Below, in pieces: positions 58,174-64,000 of a DNA stretch of 64,000 bases (position 1 is its first letter; every line of letters starts with the position of its first letter). The translations under genes and the position numbers were made by a program. Source of the DNA: Allium sativum (taxonomy: Eukaryota; Streptophyta; Magnoliopsida; Asparagales; Amaryllidaceae); contig CM060920.1 in assembly GCA_030737875.1 (NCBI GenBank), positions 476,748,861-476,812,860 of the forward strand, read 5' to 3'. The notes beneath the pieces are model-generated. The model worked only from the letters and a program-made list of their open reading frames with translations. It was not told the origin of the DNA and did no database searches.

Positions 58174-58945
58174 GTAATAATAATGATAATTTCGCTTATA
58201 TCTCTTCTTTCTTTTTGAGTATCGATTCGAGTTTGATTTCTGTAGGGTTTTTCTTCTTTTCTTTGATTTCTTTTCCGCACCTCCTTATTCCCTTTTCACC
58301 AACGTAGAGATAGTGAAAAATGAAGGCGCTGGGTCTGGAGATAGTGTTAGATGGGTTCATGAATGGAGAGGAGAAACAAGAGAGGAGGAAGAGCAGGCGA
58401 GGTTGGATCGTAGGTGAGGTTCAGGTTCGGGTCGTGGAAGTAGGGTGACCAGGGAGCAAAGGAAGAATAGAAGCATGGTTCTGGACAACGGATCGGGTCG
58501 CTGGACTGAGATCGGACTGTGGTGATGGGGGTGGATCGTGGAGGTCTATCGCGATCCGTTCAAGTAAATCACAATGGGTCAAGAGGTTCATTGTTCCACA
58601 ATCCATTTTTCTTCCATGAGCTGGTGCTTTTCCACGAGTCTGCTCCTACTTCGCGAACCAGCGATGCATCACGATCCGGACTTCATCTCACGATTCGGTT
58701 TGATGAGCGATCCAATGCGCATACTGGCATACAAAGTACCTCTAATAAACCAATGGACAGTTAGGTTTGAGCCTTCGAGATGAATTTTCTGGACTGAGCA
58801 ACTTAACTTGATGGCATATCACTACCAATATCCTATTCATTTAACTAACTTCATGCTTTTCTTATATGTACGCATAGGCACACACTTGCACTTACACACA
58901 CGGAGAACGGGTAACTTGTGTTCTAATTTTTACTCACCAACACAG
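58174..58945 (+). other. Putative 5' UTR intron of the antisense gene
   Basis: Donor AAG|GTAATA (GT at 58174) and acceptor CCAACACAG (AG at 58944-58945), 3 bp before the start codon. The interior is rich in GATCGTGG / CGATCC words (58400-58700) like the E6 LTR. Only one candidate donor and acceptor pair, so moderate. Confidence 0.45.
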
Positions 58946-58947
58946 CT

Positions 58948-61900
58948 ATGTCTGATAAATAAGTGACTAAGACACCAAACGAAGGTACCGAATCAGAGAC
59001 ATCGGTACATCACGGCCCTGGTGTGCTTCCCTCAGATTCAGATGGAGAAAAATCTGACCTTGATTACGAGACAGATACCGATATTGAGTCAACGACTTCT
59101 GAGAGCACATCCCTTGAGGATGAGGATGATCGAGCTCCTGACGAAATTCCGGGTGTTAAGGAAATAGAGAAGCTCACTAATTCTCTACCTTCCAAGTTAG
59201 ACGATATAAAACTTAAGAAGATATGCTTAAGACACGGAATTCCCTAGGACGATGTGAAAACTGCAGAAAGCGGAGATAGACCTCATTCTGCCCCAGAGAG
59301 GTACGTGACTGTTAGTCGACTCATGTGCTGGTAGGAGCTATTCTTCACTTCCCTCCACTTGTTGTCGATCTCTTAAGACAATTACACATTGCCCCTATGC
59401 AACTCCATCCGAATGCCTATGCGGCTCTGTATACTCTGTATATTGCTTATACGGAGATTCTACAGATCGAACTTACCCTTAAAGATCTGAAATTCTATTA
59501 CCATTTCAAGCATCGTTCCGCAGGGGCTCCCAATTTTTCTTTCTTTGAATCAATTGCCAACAGAAAAGTTGTGACGAATGGTTATAGTAATATAGGGGAT
59601 ATCAAATCTGACTGGTTCTGTATAAAACATCAAGCTGGACGTGCGAGGAAGTGGCTACAAGAAAGTATGTTTCCAACTTTCCCGCGTTTACTTTGAATGC
59701 ATAATTTCAGTGCTAATGAGTCATTTTGTTCCATACAGATCACAACTTTGAGAGAACGGAAGGATCGATATATGAAGACCGAATGTCATGCCTTCTCAAA
59801 AGTAACTCAGATTTCTTAAGGATTAAGAAATGTATTACCGACGAGAACCTTCACAAACACCGTCCACCGTCTTTTAGATATAAGATTCGGACTTGGAGCA
59901 GGTGGCAAACCTTACAAGTATATGCCTCCGACTGAGGGAGAAGGAACTTCTCAAGCCATAGAGACAACCAACCTTCGCAAGAGTCCTTCGCTGATGATCA
60001 ATCAGGATGATGAAGATTTAAACGTATACAAAGAAGACGAGGGGCAAGCTGACGAGCCAAAGGAGGTCCCGACCTCTGAGGGGCAGTCTCCCTTAAAACT
60101 TCATCACCGATTGAGTCTGTCGCTCAGGATGAGTTAACGGAGGAACATATACTGGGGAATTGAATAAAATTCGTTTACCAGACGATATCTATACTCAGGA
60201 AGACTTCGGAGGGAAACCAAATTTTCCTATCTCTGAGGAGACGAATGCCCCAGTTGGAGAAAAAGGAGTCACACAAACGAGCCTAACTCTGGGCCCTGGT
60301 CCGTTAAAGGGGGATTTCACGGGATGAACAAATCACATGCACCATATATCATAACATTCTTATACCACTGAAATTCATAGTTTTAACACGCACTTGTTTC
60401 TTTTGTAGGGGAGATGTCTTGTAAACGGTCTTATTCTTATCGTTCCCTTCGTGAGGGCACACCAAGCTCCTTCCAAATCCCGAGCATGTTCGTAGTGATA
60501 GTCGGGGAAGAGATAGTCATCGGCCCCGGGATTCTCATCAGTCTTATTCTATACGATCTCGATCTCCATCAATGCAAGGTTCTGGAAAGCCTCACAGTCG
60601 TCCATCGCTACCGGCTGGGGGTAAGCAACTTCCTAGAGATTTGACCCCTCCGAAAAGTACGTCTTCTCATATCCAGTCTTCTAAAAAACACCACGAGCCA
60701 GAGGGCAAAAACAAAGATGAGGGCAAGATCGTGGAGAAGAGAAAGCATCTCATGTTTCCTCTAGTGAGCACGACTTGGATACCACCGCTGCACAAAATAT
60801 TGCTCCCAACTTGAAATTCAGGCCAGGCTAGAGTGCTTGCGAAAGCAATTCCTTGATATTTTCTTTGAGAGGATGATGTTCGTCCCGGATTTTGAACTGG
60901 TCCCTGAGGATTGGGACACAGAGTTGATAGGGTACGTATGCCATGTGGCTAAACAATACGGGGTAATGAAGAAGCATGCTGCCACACTTTCTACTGCCAT
61001 CCGCCACTTGGATACGGAAGCGGCCAAAACCAGAGTGAAGATGGATAATGATGCTAGGGCTAGGAGCAAAATGGAAAAAGATCTAGATGATGTACAGGCC
61101 TAACTAGCTTTAGCTCGGCGAGATGCAGAGAATTACAGGTCTGAGCTAGAAAGTGCTAGGGAGCGTTTTCGTAGTGAGCTTGATTCAAATAGCCAGGAAC
61201 GGGTAGCTCTGAGGAAGGAAGCGGGAGATCTTAAGGCAATCAGCACTGAACTAAAAACAGCACAGGAACGCTTTGCTGCTGAGAAAGCTGCCTGGGAGAA
61301 AGAGAGGGCGAGCTTAAAAGACGACCTCACTCTTGCCAAAATAGAAAAAGGGGTCTTAAATGATCAACTTGTCCAAGCTGAGGAGCGTGCAGTTCTTGCT
61401 GAAAGTAACACCAATAATGCTCTTGAATCGGCCACTGCTGCTGCTGATAAGCTCGCGGAAAAAGAGAAAGAGATAACTGGTTTTGAGAAATTGTTGTTCA
61501 ACTTCTTTAGTCAAGTCATCAAGACTCGAGACATCTCTTGGATTCCGGACTATCATGTTACTTTGGCCAATGTATGTGATGCAATTGTCAAAGGCGAGAA
61601 GCAGCGGTTGATGGTCGACAAGATTGATGAAAACTAGCTGATGCAGACCTTTCTCAGAAGTGAAGAACCTGAGGCTTTGGAGAAAGGCAGACGCCTAATC
61701 CATGAAGAGATCGAGAGAGAGAGAGAGAAGATTAAGCTCAAGGGCAAGGATAAGATTGACGAAGGCTCTAGCTCGGTGGTGGAGCCCAAAACCTCTGAAG
61801 TTGAGGAATATAACCCTGACGATCCGTTAATTCCCTTGGCTCCAACCCCTCCAGTTGTTGGAGCCACCATTACAAATCTGGGCAATGAGTCGGCTGAAGG

Positions 61901-62584
61901 TATCTCCATATTCTCTCCACAGTTCATCAAAGTAGTCGTAGCTTGTCATCGTCTCACGGGACAGACAACTGATATGGCCACATCTTCTCCCGATTCACTA
62001 ACATTTGCTTCTCATGGTGTAGGTATCAAATAGGTCGAGAAAAATGCAGAGGAGAAGGTAGTGGCAGAGAGAGTTGATGTCCCTCGGGTACTGATGTTGA
62101 AGTTTCTAAGATTCCAAAGCAAACTTAGGGTACAACAAGTGAGAAAGTCACTGTAGCACCCGTGGAATCTAGCATCGGCGCTCCTGTGGACGCTGAGGTT
62201 ATTGCGGCTTTGCAAGACACAGATGGTGGTCATGGAGATGAGAAAGAGGGAGCTGTCATCACAGATAAGGGCAAGGATGATGATAGTGAAACCTTGGCTG
62301 ACATGCAGGCTAGGAAAGTAAACCTGTTGGTTCTTAAGAAGGGGGAACAGGACCCTGTATACATGCCCCTTATCTCTAAAGTCGACCCTAAAACTGGGTT
62401 GGTCATAAGATTCTCTTCCAAATCAATAACTACTCAGCTTGGCTCCCATCCTTCTAGTTCTCCCCCAAAATCTCTTGTTAATAAGAGAAAGAGGAAGAAG
62501 AGTGACCGCTCTGATGTTGGAAAAGAGGAGTTGGAGAAACAGAAGAAGGAAAAGAAGTCAAAGTCGTCTCCTAAGCGTAAATAG
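58948..62584 (+). pseudogene. Antisense extra gene of E6: gypsy-type transposon domain plus coiled coil, broken
   Basis: ATG at 58948 (MSDK, then TAA at 58960, then VTKTPNEGTESETS). Order: acidic Ser/Asp/Glu-rich N-terminus to 59247; a frameshift near 59325; a domain of the putative gypsy-type transposon family (GAILHFPPLVVDLLRQL, then LHPNAYAALYTLYIAY, then SDWFCIKH) to 59660; an intron 59665-59738; a second exon (HNFERTEGSIYEDRMS) with a frameshift near 59905; an acidic linker; a probable acceptor TTTCTTTTGTAG (60407-60408); a Ser/Pro/Lys-rich stretch; a long coiled coil from about 60830 to 61640 with stops; and a Lys-rich basic tail (KRKRKKSDRS), possibly a nuclear signal, ending at TAG 62582-62584. 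Function unknown. At least five stops or shifts disable it. Confidence 0.7.
59665..59738 (+). other. 74-bp intron in the antisense gene
   Basis: Donor GAAA|GTATGT and acceptor CCATACAG|AT. Removing it joins the frame of the transposon domain (KWLQE) to the following open frame (HNFERTEG) without a shift, which supports real splicing. An alternative acceptor TTTCAG lies at 59709-59710. Confidence 0.6.
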
Positions 62585-63060
62585 AATGCACTTATTGGCT
62601 CATATTTTTGCTTTTAGGATTTCCACTGGCCAAAAAATGTAGTTATGAGAGTAGCCTTCACTTTTGTTTAGCTTCTTGTTCTTGTAAACCTGCTTCTAGT
62701 GAATGAAAATCTATTTCTTTTACACCATTGCGTACCTGCAAGTTTACCATGTTTGCAGAGTTTATTATCCTGAATCACAAAATTTAAAAATAATCGTAAT
62801 TGAAACAATCGTAATTAAATACTGAAGTCATGAATGATAATCATTGAAAAGTTCGTGTACTAAGTAAACGTGTAGTGTTCTTGAATGCAAAGTGTCGTAT
62901 GCACATGCCCCTAGTCATTCACTAATATGGTGCCTGGCTAGGGCTTATTGAGGATTGATTAGAGTCATATATGTGCTACCCCCATTCCCGAAAATGAGGG
63001 GTTCGGGCCCCCTTTTTCATTCTTGTCCCCACTCGTGTGGTGGGATGGGAGCCCTTGAGT
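62585..63060 (+). other. 3' flank of the antisense gene
   Basis: No coding. T-rich with AATGAAAATC-type possible polyadenylation words near 62700. A short inverted GC-rich segment (ATTCCCGAAAATGAGGGG) at about 62985-63000. Confidence 0.4.
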
Positions 63061-63540
63061 GGCATATGTCACTGTGCCTTTATGCTCTCCCGATCCTTAA
63101 GCGGGGTAAGATTTCTTGTAGTGCTAAGTCTCTAGCACCTTTATACTCTCCCGATCCTTCAGCGGGTTAGAGTTCGAGTGGCGCTAAGTCTCTAGCACCT
63201 TTATACTCTCCCGATCCTTCAGCGGGTTAGAGTTCGAGTGGTGCTAAGTCTCTAGCACATTTGTACTCTCTCGTTCCTTCAGTGGGTTAGTGTTCGAGTG
63301 GCGCTAAGTCTCTAGCACCTTTATACTCTCCCAATCGTTCAGCGGGTTAGAGTTCGAGTGGCGCTAAGTCTCTAGCACCTTTATACTCTCCCGATCCTTC
63401 AGCGGGTAAGAGTTCGAGCTCGATTCTTGGTCTGCTCACCGATCCTTTAGCGGGGCAAAAGTTCTGGGGGCGCTAAGTCTCTAGCGCCTTTATACTCTTC
63501 TGATCCTTCAGCGGGTTAGAGTGTTATCAAGGCGGTTTAA
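63061..63540. repeat. 60-bp tandem array of double hairpins
   Basis: Six exact 60-bp steps from 63061 to 63420, then two diverged units to about 63540. Each unit contains GCTA-AGTCTC-TAGC and a larger hairpin ACTCT-CCCG...CGGG-TT-AGAGT with loop ATCCTTCAG. The unit at 63241 and the one near 63496 change bases in the stem yet keep pairing with G-T wobbles. Confidence 0.9.
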
Positions 63541-63670
63541 TTGCGGTGCACCTGAACGCCTTGAGGACGTTATTTTTGCGTCCTTCATACTCTCTCCCTA
63601 ATCTCGAGAGTTAAAGTGCAAGCAGTAGTGTGATTTAACTTGCCGCACCTTTTGGAGCTTTAGTTACCGT
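63541..63670. repeat. Further non-tandem hairpins
   Basis: AGGACG...CGTCCT (near 63573-63594), ACTCTC...GAGAGT (63590-63612) and GCAAG...CTTGC (63618-63642) follow directly on the 60-bp array but are not copies of it. Confidence 0.6.
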
Positions 63671-63699
63671 TAGTCTTCCGATCTGATAGTTGGCATTTT

Positions 63700-64000
63700 G
63701 AATTAGGTATATTGTGATCGTTGCCTAGCTTAAAACAAATCTCAAAATGGCAATGATCTATTTTAATTAAAATAAAAGAGCAGACAAGAAACAGTGCAGA
63801 AAAGGTAAATGACACGCAATATTTTTATAGTGGTTCGGTCGAATCATGACCTACGTCCACTTTATAATCTTTTTTTCAAGTAACCAGACTGTTCTAGGAA
63901 AATCGAGCCTTCTTACATGGTCCTAAAAACAAAAGAGTAAAACTGACAATTTCATGTCAGATAAGGCCGCAAATGCTGGGCATTCCACACTCTGGGGATT
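63700..64000. repeat. LTR-like sequence at the window edge
   Basis: ATTTTTATAGTGGTTCGG and CCTACGTCCACTTTATA (63818-63870) match the motif of the E6 LTR at 56912-56950, but the flanks differ, so it belongs to another element or a diverged LTR. Boundaries not visible. Confidence 0.4.

Larger units (their letters stand above)
56820..64000 (-). mobile_element. E6: probable Tat-lineage-like element with an extra antisense gene (partial)
   Basis: The left end is an LTR whose minus-strand start TGTTGGCTAGC follows a polypurine tract, so the element lies on the minus strand with its 3' LTR at the left. Next to that LTR is a plus-strand gene with a putative gypsy-type transposon domain and coiled coil, then a hairpin-rich tandem array. 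Extra antisense ORFs beside the 3' LTR and tandem repeats in the 3' region are known from plant Tat-lineage elements. No gag or pol is visible before the window ends, so the lineage is inferred. Confidence 0.55.

Noticed and set aside
63061..63540. 60-bp repeats considered as CRISPR or tRNA-like array
   Set aside because: The whole 60-bp unit repeats with no unique spacers, and no tRNA cloverleaf with T-loop and anticodon could be drawn.

Overview
The window is repeat-rich plant nuclear DNA. It has low GC, LTR retrotransposons nested inside one another, tRNA-iMet primer-binding sites, plant TATA boxes, a telo-box promoter and a fossil glutamine synthetase exon. It looks like a flowering plant with a large, retrotransposon-swollen genome; I cannot name the species. 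I see no intact cellular protein-coding gene, no rRNA or tRNA gene and no CRISPR. Almost every base that can be assigned belongs to a mobile element. I label these E1 to E6.

Layout: 1-1142 is the edge of a probable minus-strand LTR full of CGACATG/CATGTCG palindromes. 1143-6835 is E1, a gag-only Ty3-like element arranged as a chain LTR-internal-LTR-truncated internal-LTR fragment. 6836-7908 is AT-rich and unassigned. 7909-27741 is E2, a decayed Tekay/Del-type Ty3/gypsy chromovirus-like element (gag, protease, RT, RNase H, integrase, chromodomain-like tail) on the plus strand. Its 5' LTR is split by E3 (8778-18114, minus strand, 5-bp target duplication GTTAC), a relative that keeps only a broken gag. 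27742-28010 holds a glutamine synthetase exon remnant. 28011-30712 holds LTR-like sequence and a broken minus-strand plant-transposon-type ORF.

30713-56819 is E4, a minus-strand, almost gene-less Tekay-like element, again a chain LTR-internal-LTR-internal-LTR (truncated). The first LTR of E4 is split by E5 (34164-48013, plus strand, perfect target duplication ATATT). E5 is a 13.85-kb element with two 5152-bp LTRs that appear free of net indels, and an internal region with no credible ORF. 56820-64000 is E6, probably a minus-strand Tat-lineage-like element. It carries an extra gene on the opposite strand, with its own TATA box, telo-box and introns, followed by a 60-bp tandem array of hairpins.

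The nesting gives a relative chronology. E2 is older than E3 and E4 is older than E5; the LTR divergence judged by eye agrees (E2 roughly 8 percent in a sample, E3 roughly 5 percent, E5 about 0.4 percent). The most notable signals are non-coding. They are a hairpin just upstream of the polypurine tract shared by four element families with compensatory arm changes, paired hairpins in the E2/E3 LTRs, the palindrome array filling part of E5, and the antisense gene of E6.
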